From: Pseudomonas fluvialis
Lineage (GTDB): Bacteria; Pseudomonadota; Gammaproteobacteria; Pseudomonadales; Pseudomonadaceae
Assembly: GCF_002234375.1 (NCBI RefSeq)
Contig: NZ_NMQV01000006.1
Span: 1 to 64,000, forward strand
DNA: 64,000 bases
Reading direction: 5' to 3'
The notes beneath the pieces were generated by a model. The model was not told the origin of the DNA. It saw only the letters and a list, made by a program, of their open reading frames with translations, and made no database searches. Positions within the stretch are counted from its first letter, which is position 1. Each line of letters begins with the position of its first letter. Positions 27,589 to 35,631 of this stretch are shown here, piece after piece. A program made the translations under genes and the position numbers.

Positions 27589-29493
27589 TCAGGCGGACAA
27601 CTCGACCAGCAGCTTGTTGAGGCGACGCACGTAGCTGGCCGGGTCCTTCAGGCTATCGCCCGCCGCCAGCGCTGCCTGATCGAAGAGGATGTGCGAAAGG
27701 TCGGCAAAGCGATCCTCGTCCGGTTCACCATCCAGTTTCTCGATCAACGGATGCCCCGGGTTGAACTCGAAGATCGGCTTGGACTCGGGCACCTTCTGCC
27801 CGCTGGCCTCGAGGATCTGGCGCATCTGCAAGCCCAGGTCCTGCTCACCAATGGCCAGGATGGCCGGCGAATCGGTCAGGCGATGCGACACACGCACCTC
27901 GGCGACCTGCTCACCCAGCACCCCCTTGAGGCGCTCGATCAGTCCTTCCTTGGCCTTGGCGATCTCTTCCTGGGCTTTCTTGTCCTCTTCCGAGTCCAGC
28001 GAGCCGAGGTCCAGATCACCACGCGCCACATCGACGAACTGCTTACCGTCGAACTCAGTCAGGTAGCTCATCAGCCACTCGTCGATGCGGTCGGTGAGCA
28101 GCAGCACCTCGATACCTTTCTTGCGGAACACTTCCAGGTGCGGGCTGTTCTTGATCTGTGCGTAGCTTTCGCCGGTCAGGTAGTAGAGCTTGTCCTGACC
28201 ATCCTTGAGGCGCGCCACATAGTCGGCCAGCGCCACACACTGCTCCTCGCCGTCGCCGGCGGTGGAGGCGAAACGCAACAGGCCGGCGATCTTTTCCTTG
28301 TTGGCGAAGTCTTCCGCCGGGCCTTCCTTGAGCACCTGGCCAAAGGCCTTCCAGAAGGTCTTGTAATCGTCGGGCTTGTCCTTGGCGAGCTTCTCCAGCA
28401 TGTCCAGCACGCGCTTGGTCAGCGCCGACTTCATCGAGTCGATCACCGGGTCCTTCTGCAGAATTTCCCGCGAGACGTTCAGCGACAGGTCGTTGGAGTC
28501 GACCACGCCCTTGATGAAGCGCAGGTACAGCGGCAGGAACTGGTCGGCCTGGTCCATGATGAACACGCGCTGCACATACAGCTTGAGGCCCTTGGGCGCT
28601 TCGCGGTGGTACAGGTCGAACGGTGCGCGGGCCGGCACGTAGAGCAGCGAGGTGTACTCCAGCTTGCCCTCGACCTTGTTGTGGCTCCAGCTCAGCGGGT
28701 TCTCGAAGTCATGGCCGACATGCTTGTAGAACTCCTGGTACTCCTCGTCCTTGACCTCGCTGCGCGGACGCGTCCACAGCGCGCTGGCACGGTTGACGGT
28801 TTCCCACTCCGGCTCAGCCGGCTTGTCCTTCTCCTCGCCGTAGTGCTCTTTCGGCAACTCGATGGGCAGGGCAATGTGATCGGAATACTTCTTGACGATA
28901 TTGCGCAGGCGCCAGCCGTCGGCGAACTCTTCCTCGCCACTTTTCAGGTGCAGGACGATGCGCGTGCCACGCTCGGGCTTGTCGATGGTCGCAACCTGGA
29001 AATCCCCTTCCCCCTTGCTCGACCAGTGCACACCCTCGCTGGCCGGACTGCCGGCACGCCGGCTGTACACATCGACCTGCTCGGCAACGATGAACGCCGA
29101 ATAGAAGCCCACGCCGAACTGGCCGATCAGCTGCGAGTCCTTCTTCTGGTCGCCGGTAAGGTTCTTCATGAAGTCGGCGGTACCCGACTTGGCGATGGTG
29201 CCGAGGTGGGCGATCACCTCCTCGCGATTCATGCCAATACCGTTGTCTTCGAGGGTGACGGTCTTGGCCTCTTTATCGAAGGACAGGCGAATCTTCAGCG
29301 GATCACCGCCTTCGAGCAGCTCAGGCTTGGCCAGCGCTTCGAAGCGCAATTTGTCGGCCGCATCGGAGGCATTGGAAATCAGCTCACGGAGGAAGATTTC
29401 CTTGTTCGAGTACAGCGAATGGATCATCAGGTGCAGCAGCTGCTTCACCTCGGTCTGGAAGCCCAGGGTCTCTTTTTGAGTTTCCACACTCAT
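27589..29493 (-). CDS. htpG: Chaperone HtpG (Hsp90)
   Basis: A 634-residue cytosolic ATP-dependent chaperone. The GHKL ATPase domain has [20 protein letters not shown] and [11 protein letters not shown]; the middle domain and the C-terminal dimerisation domain are full length. A near-consensus sigma-32 promoter lies about 50 bases upstream (listed separately), which fits heat-shock control. A terminator follows. The gene is monocistronic. Confidence 0.98.
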   Translation of the reverse strand: MSVETQKETLGFQTEVKQLLHLMIHSLYSNKEIFLRELISNASDAADKLRFEALAKPELLEGGDPLKIRLSFDKEAKTVTLEDNGIGMNREEVIAHLGTIAKSGTADFMKNLTGDQKKDSQLIGQFGVGFYSAFIVAEQVDVYSRRAGSPASEGVHWSSKGEGDFQVATIDKPERGTRIVLHLKSGEEEFADGWRLRNIVKKYSDHIALPIELPKEHYGEEKDKPAEPEWETVNRASALWTRPRSEVKDEEYQEFYKHVGHDFENPLSWSHNKVEGKLEYTSLLYVPARAPFDLYHREAPKGLKLYVQRVFIMDQADQFLPLYLRFIKGVVDSNDLSLNVSREILQKDPVIDSMKSALTKRVLDMLEKLAKDKPDDYKTFWKAFGQVLKEGPAEDFANKEKIAGLLRFASTAGDGEEQCVALADYVARLKDGQDKLYYLTGESYAQIKNSPHLEVFRKKGIEVLLLTDRIDEWLMSYLTEFDGKQFVDVARGDLDLGSLDSEEDKKAQEEIAKAKEGLIERLKGVLGEQVAEVRVSHRLTDSPAILAIGEQDLGLQMRQILEASGQKVPESKPIFEFNPGHPLIEKLDGEPDEDRFADLSHILFDQAALAAGDSLKDPASYVRRLNKLLVELSA

Positions 29494-29543
29494 GCTCGTC
29501 TAACTCCACGATGACAAAGCCGCTTCTGCGGCGGATGTCATGC

Positions 29544-29571
29544 AAATGGGGGCTAGCCGAGTTTTTTCAAG
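29544..29571 (-). promoter_or_regulatory. Sigma-32 heat-shock promoter of htpG
   Basis: On the minus strand CTTGAAA (29565-29571) and CCCCATTT (29544-29551) are separated by 13 bases, matching the RpoH consensus almost perfectly. It sits between the stop codon of the upstream membrane-protein gene and the htpG start, giving a leader of roughly 40-45 bases. Confidence 0.88.
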
Positions 29572-29573
29572 GC

Positions 29574-30815
29574 TCAGGGCTCGAGCAATTCGATGCTGCG
29601 GATGTCTTCCGGACGCAACTGGAAAGTCGCCTCATCGGTACCGCTGAGGGTCTGGCGAATCACCACCTCACCGCGCGTATTGACGCCATCGAAGCGCCCC
29701 TGCGCCTGACGACCGGTAAGCGTCCGCGCCCGCACCTGCAGGTTGTGGTAGTGATTGGGGTTGAGCAGCAGACGCTGCAGGGTGAAACGCAGGCGCCGAT
29801 CGACCGAGCGCTGTACCCGTGGCGCGACCTGCAGCTGTGCAGCCGCTGGCGCTGTGGGTGTTACCTGTGCCGCCGGCAGCGCCGGGTAATGGTCATCGAG
29901 CACCTGCCAGCCGCGCGCCTGCTTGCTTAGCTGCACCTGCAGCTGCTGGCTTTGCCCGTCGACCAGGGCGGTTACCGGCAGATCGAGCTTGCCCGCAGAG
30001 AAATCGCTGACATTCAGGTCGGCCAGGCTCACCGCACGCGTGGCAAAGCGGCGCTGCAGGTAATCACGCAGCACATAGGCCAGGGTGTCTTCGCTGTCAT
30101 GGCTAAGATCAACCCGGCCATCCCGGTAACGCAGCCGATCGCTGTACAGCTCGATCCGCCCGCTGAGATTGGTAGCCAGCGACCTCGGCAAGACCAGATG
30201 GAAGTCGCCAACGTAGCGATTGGGTGCCTGCGCCTGCAAGTCCAGGTGCAGGGTGTAGCCGCGTTGCAACATGCGCGCTTCGGGCAGGTCCTGTTCGGGC
30301 AGCAGCCAGCTGATTTCCACCAGCGGCCGAGGCGCAGGGTCATCCGGCAGCAGGCTCAGCTTAAGCTGCGGGCCAGGCTGGCCATCCAGACGAATCTGCA
30401 CCTCACGACGGGCGAAGAAATCCCCGCCTTCGCGCAGGCTGAGCACACCATCGATCAGTTCGGCATGCTGGGGACGGAACGGCTGACCATTAAGCTCGCC
30501 GTTCAGGCGGATATCCAGGCTGCCAGGTGCCTGTTGCTCCGCTTCCATCCACTGCAGGCTGAGGATGGCCTGCAGGCGCTCGGCATCCTGGCTGGCCAGC
30601 AGGGTCACGCCGACAATCAACGGGATAATCCCCAGCGCGCCAAGCAGCACAGCCTTGCGGGCTTGCCGCCAGTAGCGCAGCAGATAGATCAGGGTAATCG
30701 GCGGCAGCAGGCTACCCAGCCCCCAGAACAGGCTGGTGGAGAATGCCATGCGTATCAGCCAGATCAACCCGAGCAACATGAGCATCAGGCCAGCGAGAAT
30801 CAGCAGGGCATCCAT
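29574..30815 (-). CDS. Membrane-anchored protein of unknown function
   Basis: A 413-residue protein I cannot assign. The first 75 residues form two or three membrane helices (LLILAGLMLMLLGLIWLI; a second at about 26-48; KAVLLGALGIIPLIVGVTLL). The rest is a soluble, beta-rich domain, probably periplasmic, ending in RPEDIRSIELLEP. There are no cysteines or recognisable catalytic motifs. Its stop codon touches the htpG promoter. It may share a transcript with the two thioesterases upstream (gap 21 bases). Similar proteins are conserved in Pseudomonas near htpG. Confidence 0.8.
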   Translation of the reverse strand: MDALLILAGLMLMLLGLIWLIRMAFSTSLFWGLGSLLPPITLIYLLRYWRQARKAVLLGALGIIPLIVGVTLLASQDAERLQAILSLQWMEAEQQAPGSLDIRLNGELNGQPFRPQHAELIDGVLSLREGGDFFARREVQIRLDGQPGPQLKLSLLPDDPAPRPLVEISWLLPEQDLPEARMLQRGYTLHLDLQAQAPNRYVGDFHLVLPRSLATNLSGRIELYSDRLRYRDGRVDLSHDSEDTLAYVLRDYLQRRFATRAVSLADLNVSDFSAGKLDLPVTALVDGQSQQLQVQLSKQARGWQVLDDHYPALPAAQVTPTAPAAAQLQVAPRVQRSVDRRLRFTLQRLLLNPNHYHNLQVRARTLTGRQAQGRFDGVNTRGEVVIRQTLSGTDEATFQLRPEDIRSIELLEP

Positions 30816-30836
30816 CCATTCGGTCCTAGGTCGTGA

Positions 30837-31283
30837 TCAGGGTTCGTCCACCTTGAAGTGCGCCCGTGCCGTGGCAATCGGTTCACTCTGGGTAGTCTGC
30901 CAGGCGGTGATGGCGACATTGGCCACACGGCGGCCCTGGCGCCACACCTGGCATTGCACATAGGTGTCACGATAATGGCCGGCGCGCAGGTAATCTATCG
31001 AGAAGTCGATGATTTTCGGTAAATGTGGAATTTCCATGAACATCACCAGGTGCAGCATGGCGGAGTGTTCCATGAACCCGGCGATGACCCCGCCATGGAT
31101 GGCCGGCAGGATCGGATTACCGATATTGTCCTGGCTGGCCGGCAGGCGGAACACCATGTCGTCCCCCAGGCGCAGGCACTGGATACCGATCAGCCGGGCA
31201 TAGGGAATCATGCTGATCAGGCTGTCGTAGTTGTTGTCGGTATGCGCCTGGCGCACCAGCGCGTTGAGTTCCAGCGGCGTCAT
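30837..31283 (-). CDS. PaaI-family hotdog thioesterase (downstream copy)
   Basis: A 148-residue hotdog-fold acyl-CoA thioesterase. The family core is visible as LPAIHGGVIAGFMEHSAMLH, with Gly-rich substrate loop and the acidic residue on the following helix, and DYLRAGHYRDTYVQCQVWRQG as the later strands. GGGAGG precedes the ATG. It overlaps the stop of the other PaaI gene by four bases (ATGA). The two are different enough that they probably form distinct enzymes or a heteromer. Substrates are unknown. Confidence 0.88.
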   Translation of the reverse strand: MTPLELNALVRQAHTDNNYDSLISMIPYARLIGIQCLRLGDDMVFRLPASQDNIGNPILPAIHGGVIAGFMEHSAMLHLVMFMEIPHLPKIIDFSIDYLRAGHYRDTYVQCQVWRQGRRVANVAITAWQTTQSEPIATARAHFKVDEP

Positions 31284-31756
31284 TGGCCACCTCCCTGGAT
31301 CTGTTGCTTGAGCAGGCCATCACCCTGCGCCCCCTTGCCCATGCGCATGAAAGCCCCGACCACGTGAGCAATGGGCTGTGCCGGATCATCCTGATAGGCA
31401 TAGCCACGGGTAAAGATCACGTTGGGCGTCACCCGGTAACACTCGGCAAAACCGTAGACGTCCTTACCCGGTTCGGCGGCATGCATATGATCGATACGCA
31501 GGTCCAGGGTCGGACAGATCTCGAACTCTGGCAGCACACAGACGGTGGAAATACCGCAGGTGGTATCCAGCAGCGCGCTCAAGGCCCCCCCATGAATCAC
31601 CCCGGTTTCCGGGTTGCCTACGATATGCGGGCTATACGGCAACAACAGGGTCAGGCCGCTCGCCCTGACCTCATGCACACGCATACCCAGCACCTGGCAA
31701 TGGCGCAGCGCACCCAAAAAACGCTCGGCGCGGGCGCGCATATCCTGCTCGCTCAT
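31280..31756 (-). CDS. PaaI-family hotdog thioesterase (upstream copy)
   Basis: A 158-residue hotdog-fold thioesterase. NPETGVIHGGALSALLDTTC carries the HGG substrate loop and the catalytic Asp; LDLRIDHMHAAEPGKDV follows as the central strand. AGGAG lies before the ATG at 31756. It is translationally coupled to a second PaaI-type gene, a pairing often kept in Pseudomonas. The likely role is release of CoA from blocked or aromatic acyl-CoA intermediates, but no pathway genes are adjacent. Confidence 0.88.
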   Translation of the reverse strand: MSEQDMRARAERFLGALRHCQVLGMRVHEVRASGLTLLLPYSPHIVGNPETGVIHGGALSALLDTTCGISTVCVLPEFEICPTLDLRIDHMHAAEPGKDVYGFAECYRVTPNVIFTRGYAYQDDPAQPIAHVVGAFMRMGKGAQGDGLLKQQIQGGGQ

Positions 31757-31873
31757 CGTCGTTACTCCTGGCGATTGCGGAAAAGGCGCGCATCATAGCC
31801 TGCCAGCGCACCCGGCTGAACTCTACAAGGGGCGCAGGGGTATACTGGCGCCTTGTCTGACCAAGGAGTTCGC

Positions 31874-32599
31874 ATGCTGACCCTGCCCTCACACGCCGCG
31901 CATTTTCTTGCCCTAGGCTGGTTCCTCGCCTGCTGGATCGGCTACAGCTACTACGCCGAATGGCGCGGGCGCGATACCGCCTGCCTGGCCTCGGTGCTGC
32001 ACCTGTATCGTCAGGACTGGATGCGTCGCTTGCTGCTGCGGGAAAACCGCATTGCCGATGCCAGCGTGATCGGCAATCTGGAGCGCAATGCCTCGTTTTT
32101 TGCCTCCAGCACGCTGCTGATCCTGGCCGGTATCCTCACCGTACTCGGCGCCACCGATCGCGCGGTCTCGGTGCTCGCCGACCTGCCACTGGTCCAGCCG
32201 GCCACACGCAGTATTTCCGAGCTCAAGCTGCTTGGCATGGCGACCATCTTTGTCTACGCCTTCTTCACCTTCAGCTGGTGCATGCGCCAGTACAACTTCG
32301 CCTCGGTTCTGATCGGTGCCGCGCCGATGATGGGCGAGCGCAACGTCAGCGAAATCGAGCGCAAGCATTTCGCCGAGCGCGCCGCACAGGTCATCTCCCT
32401 GGCGGCGCACCAGTTCAACCAGGGCCTGCGCAGTTACTACTTCGGCCTGGCCATGCTGGCCTGGTTCATCAATCCCTGGCTGTTCATGCTGACAACCACC
32501 GGCGTGGTACTGGTGCTCTACCGTCGCGAGTTCCATTCCAAGGTGCTGCAGGTGATGGTGTTCACCCCGACCAGCGTCGAGCCGCCCAGCGACAAGTAG
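31874..32599 (+). CDS. DUF599 membrane protein
   Basis: A 241-residue inner-membrane protein of the DUF599 family. About four helices are visible: residues 8-25, ASSTLLILAGILTVLGA, LGMATIFVYAFFTFSWCM and YYFGLAMLAWFINPWLFML. The loop RNVSEIERKHFAERAAQVIS and HQFNQGLRSYYF are family signatures. AAGGAG precedes the ATG at 31874; a TTG seven codons earlier lacks one. Function is unknown. It is divergent from the thioesterases and convergent with the ammonium transporter gene. Confidence 0.88.
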   Translation: MLTLPSHAAHFLALGWFLACWIGYSYYAEWRGRDTACLASVLHLYRQDWMRRLLLRENRIADASVIGNLERNASFFASSTLLILAGILTVLGATDRAVSVLADLPLVQPATRSISELKLLGMATIFVYAFFTFSWCMRQYNFASVLIGAAPMMGERNVSEIERKHFAERAAQVISLAAHQFNQGLRSYYFGLAMLAWFINPWLFMLTTTGVVLVLYRREFHSKVLQVMVFTPTSVEPPSDK

Positions 32600-32615
32600 G
32601 CGGCCCCAGCACTAC

Positions 32616-33824
32616 TCAGTCGTGACCGTTGGCGCCGATTTTGTGGATCGACAGGTCGGCGCCGTAATACTCCTCTTCCTGACTGAGGCGCAGCCCCATG
32701 CTCACCTTGAGCAGGCCATAGACCAGCAGGCCACCGCCCAGGGCGATCAGCAACCCGGCCAGACTGCCCAGCAACTGGCTCGCCAGGCTCACGCCACCCA
32801 GCCCACCCAGCGCCTGCTGGCCAAATACGCCGCAGGCGATACCACCCCACAACCCGCACAGGCCGTGCAGCGGCCAGACGCCCAACACGTCATCGATTTT
32901 CCAGCGCACCTGAGTCGCGGTAAACGCCCAGACAAACAACGCTCCGGCCACCAGCCCCGTGGCCAGTGCGCCCAGCGGGTGCATCAGGTCGGAGCCGGCA
33001 CATACCGCCACCAGTCCGGCCAACGGGCCGTTATGCAGGAAGCCCGGGTCATTACGCCCCACCAGGAGTGCCGCCAATGTACCGCCGACCATGGCCAGCA
33101 AGGAGTTGACCGCCACCAGGCCGCTGATGCCCTCCAGGGTCTGCGCACTCATCACGTTGAAACCGAACCAGCCAACGATAAGCACCCAGGAGCCCAACGC
33201 CAGGAACGGAATACTCGAGGGCGCGAAAGCCACCAAGCGGCCATCACGGTAACGTCCATCACGCGGCCCCAACAGAAGAATGGCGGCGAGGGCCAACCAG
33301 CCGCCCATGCCATGCACGACGACCGATCCGGCGAAATCATGGAAAGGATGGCCAAAACGCTCACTGAGCCAGTCTTGCACACCAAAATTGCCATTCCAGG
33401 CCAGCCCTTCGAAGAAGGGATAAACCAGCGCGACAATCAGCAAGGTGGCGCAGAGTTGCGGATAAAAACGCGCGCGCTCGGCAATACCACCGGAAATGAT
33501 GGCCGGGATAGCCGCGGCAAAGGTCAACAGGAAGAAGAACTTGACCAGCGCATAGCCCTGGTTTTCCACCAGACTGGCCGCTGGATCAAAGAAACTTACC
33601 CCGTAAGCCAGCCAGTAACCGACAAAGAAGTAAGCCAATGCCGAAACAGCGAAATCACTGATGATCTTCGACAGGGCATTGACCTGGTTCTTCTGACGCA
33701 CCGTCCCCACTTCAAGGAAGGCAAAGCCGGCATGCATGGCCAAGACCATGACCGCGCCCAGCAGGATGAACAGGGTGTTGGCGCTGTGCGTCAGATTGAG
33801 CACCGCAACATTGAGGTTATCCAT
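32616..33824 (-). CDS. amt: Ammonium transporter Amt
   Basis: A 402-residue Amt/MEP/Rh channel with about eleven helices. The conserved pore residues are present: the Asp and first His in HDFAGSVVVHGMGG, and the second His in WPLHGLCGLWGG. The C-terminal cytoplasmic tail (RLSQEEEYYGADLSIHKIG) is intact; in other Amt proteins it docks the PII protein GlnK. There is no glnK beside it, unlike the usual glnK-amtB pair, and no clear sigma-54 promoter. I chose ATG 33824 (MDNLNVAVLN). It may be a second, specialised Amt. Confidence 0.93.
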   Translation of the reverse strand: MDNLNVAVLNLTHSANTLFILLGAVMVLAMHAGFAFLEVGTVRQKNQVNALSKIISDFAVSALAYFFVGYWLAYGVSFFDPAASLVENQGYALVKFFFLLTFAAAIPAIISGGIAERARFYPQLCATLLIVALVYPFFEGLAWNGNFGVQDWLSERFGHPFHDFAGSVVVHGMGGWLALAAILLLGPRDGRYRDGRLVAFAPSSIPFLALGSWVLIVGWFGFNVMSAQTLEGISGLVAVNSLLAMVGGTLAALLVGRNDPGFLHNGPLAGLVAVCAGSDLMHPLGALATGLVAGALFVWAFTATQVRWKIDDVLGVWPLHGLCGLWGGIACGVFGQQALGGLGGVSLASQLLGSLAGLLIALGGGLLVYGLLKVSMGLRLSQEEEYYGADLSIHKIGANGHD

Positions 33825-34192
33825 GGTGAAAACAGACTCCCGAAAAAGCACCAAAGCAGCTCACTCACCACCCAGAACGCACCAACATGCAGCCCAGGGA
33901 CTCGTAAAAACCGCTCACCTCTTATCCCCGAACTCCTTCTCCAGGCTTGCAAGATTGGCGCTTAATTCTTTTATTTCAGTAGGTTAGATCGAACGCGAGG
34001 CATTCGATGGTTATCCGCAGCACAGCAATGGCGCACACCAAGGCTTGCGCGCCCCACGGCAAAGCAAGGTGCGTACCAGCTTGTGCGCCAGCGCTGGGCG
34101 CGTCGCCCCCTCTTGCACCGCTCATGGGCAAGGCCGTAGTGTCACAAGCCCTGACAGGCAAGCCGCCTGACCACCTGTGACGAGGACTGCTT
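33825..34192. other. Divergent amt/dgt intergenic region
   Basis: A 368-base gap with promoters for both flanking genes expected. I see a palindrome CCAGCGCTGG near 34090 and an AT-rich stretch near 33960-33990, but no consensus promoter, terminator or RNA gene. A sigma-54-like match on the amt strand was considered and is too weak. Confidence 0.5.
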
Positions 34193-35524
34193 TTGCACTG
34201 GGACAGCCTGTTGAGCCGCGAACGCCTGGGTAAGGCCGCGCAAAGCCCCGAAGAGCTGGGGCGCAGCCCGTTTCACAAGGACCATGACCGGGTGATCTTC
34301 TCCGGCGCCTTTCGCCGCCTGGGACGCAAGACCCAGGTCCATCCGGTGTCCAGCAATGACCATATCCATACGCGTCTGACCCACTCCCTGGAGGTCGGCT
34401 GCGTCGGCCGCTCGCTGGGCATGCGGGTTGGCGAACGCCTGCGTGACACCCTGCCAGAGTGGTGCAGCCCCGCCGACCTGGGCGTTATCGTGCAGTCGGC
34501 CTGTCTGGCCCATGACATCGGTAACCCACCCTTTGGGCATTCCGGCGAGGATGCCATTCGCCACTGGTTTGGCCAGGCCCTGCAACGCGGCTGGCTGGAT
34601 GACCTGAGCGAGGCAGAACGTGCCGACTTTCTCAGCTTCGAGGGCAACGCCCAGGGCCTGCGCGTACTGACCCAACTGGAATACCACCAGTTCGACGGCG
34701 GCATGCGTCTGACTTATGCCACCCTCGGCAGCTACCTGAAATACCCCTGGACGGCCCGCCACGCCGACGCCCTGGGCTACAAGAAACACAAGTTCGGCTG
34801 TTATCAGAGCGAGCTGCCACTGTTGCAACAGATCGCTCGGCAACTAGGCCTGCCACAGCTGGAAGAACAGCGCTGGGCACGTCACCCGCTGGTCTATCTG
34901 ATGGAGGCGGCCGACGACATTTGCTATGGGCTGATCGATCTGGAAGACGGCCTGGAAATGGAGCTGCTCGACTACAGCGAGGTGGAGGCCCTGCTGCTCG
35001 ATCTGGTCGGCGACGACCTGCCGCAAACCTACCGCCAGCTCGGCCCGCAGGACTCGCGGCGGCGCAAGCTGGCCATCCTGCGCGGCAAGGCCATCGAGCA
35101 CCTGAGCAATGCTGCCGCCGACGCCTTTGTCGCACAGCAACACGCCCTGCTCGCCGGCCAGCTGAGCGGTGATCTGGTCGAACACCTGCATGGCCCGGCC
35201 AAGCGCTGCGTGCAACAGGCGAAATGCCTGGCGCGCGAGAAGATTTTCCACGACAAGCGCAAGACCCTGCATGAGATCGGCGCCTACACCACCCTGGAAA
35301 TCCTTCTCAACGCCTTTTGTGGTGCCGCCCTGGAACAACACGGCGGGCACAGCCCCTCTTTCAAGAATCGGCGCATCCTCGACCTGCTTGGACACAACGC
35401 GCCAGATCCTAGCTGGTCGCTTTACCAGTCCTTCCAGCGGGTGATCGACTTTATCGGCGGCATGACCGACAGCTATGCCACGGAAATGGCCAGGGAAATG
35501 ACCGGTCGATCGAGCCCTGTCTGA
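34193..35524 (+). CDS. dgt: dGTPase-like triphosphohydrolase (TTG start)
   Basis: A 443-residue HD-domain dNTP triphosphohydrolase of the type related to Thermus dNTPase, which removes triphosphate from dNTPs. The metal-binding [10 protein letters not shown] and [16 protein letters not shown] motifs are intact, as is the N-terminal [20 protein letters not shown] block. The best start is TTG at 34193, with GAGG about nine bases upstream, and gives the conserved N-terminus [12 protein letters not shown]. No ATG fits. It probably trims dNTP pools; it does not resemble the longer enteric Dgt closely. Confidence 0.92.
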   Translation: MHWDSLLSRERLGKAAQSPEELGRSPFHKDHDRVIFSGAFRRLGRKTQVHPVSSNDHIHTRLTHSLEVGCVGRSLGMRVGERLRDTLPEWCSPADLGVIVQSACLAHDIGNPPFGHSGEDAIRHWFGQALQRGWLDDLSEAERADFLSFEGNAQGLRVLTQLEYHQFDGGMRLTYATLGSYLKYPWTARHADALGYKKHKFGCYQSELPLLQQIARQLGLPQLEEQRWARHPLVYLMEAADDICYGLIDLEDGLEMELLDYSEVEALLLDLVGDDLPQTYRQLGPQDSRRRKLAILRGKAIEHLSNAAADAFVAQQHALLAGQLSGDLVEHLHGPAKRCVQQAKCLAREKIFHDKRKTLHEIGAYTTLEILLNAFCGAALEQHGGHSPSFKNRRILDLLGHNAPDPSWSLYQSFQRVIDFIGGMTDSYATEMAREMTGRSSPV

Positions 35525-35535
35525 GGTTTTTTTGC

Positions 35536-35560
35536 GTGACCTGACATCACGCCAGGTCAC
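35536..35560. repeat. Inverted repeat before HD-GYP receptor gene
   Basis: GTGACCTG and CAGGTCAC form a perfect 8-bp inverted repeat with a nine-base spacer, 12 bases after the dgt stop and about 72 before the next start. The T-run lies on the upstream side for the plus strand, so it is a poor dgt terminator and may instead be an operator. Confidence 0.4.
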
Positions 35561-35631
35561 CGCCTGCTAGGCTTGCGCAACGCTGCCTACGCCCGGATGG
35601 CAGCATGACAGGGAATGCCCGGAGTCCATCA

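Noticed and set aside
27691..29514. A 607-codon open frame antisense to htpG
   Set aside because: Shadow of htpG, which has all Hsp90 motifs and its own promoter and terminator.
33940..33980. Sigma-54-like GCGCCA...TTGCA before amt
   Set aside because: The -24 GG is missing on the amt strand, so it does not meet the consensus.
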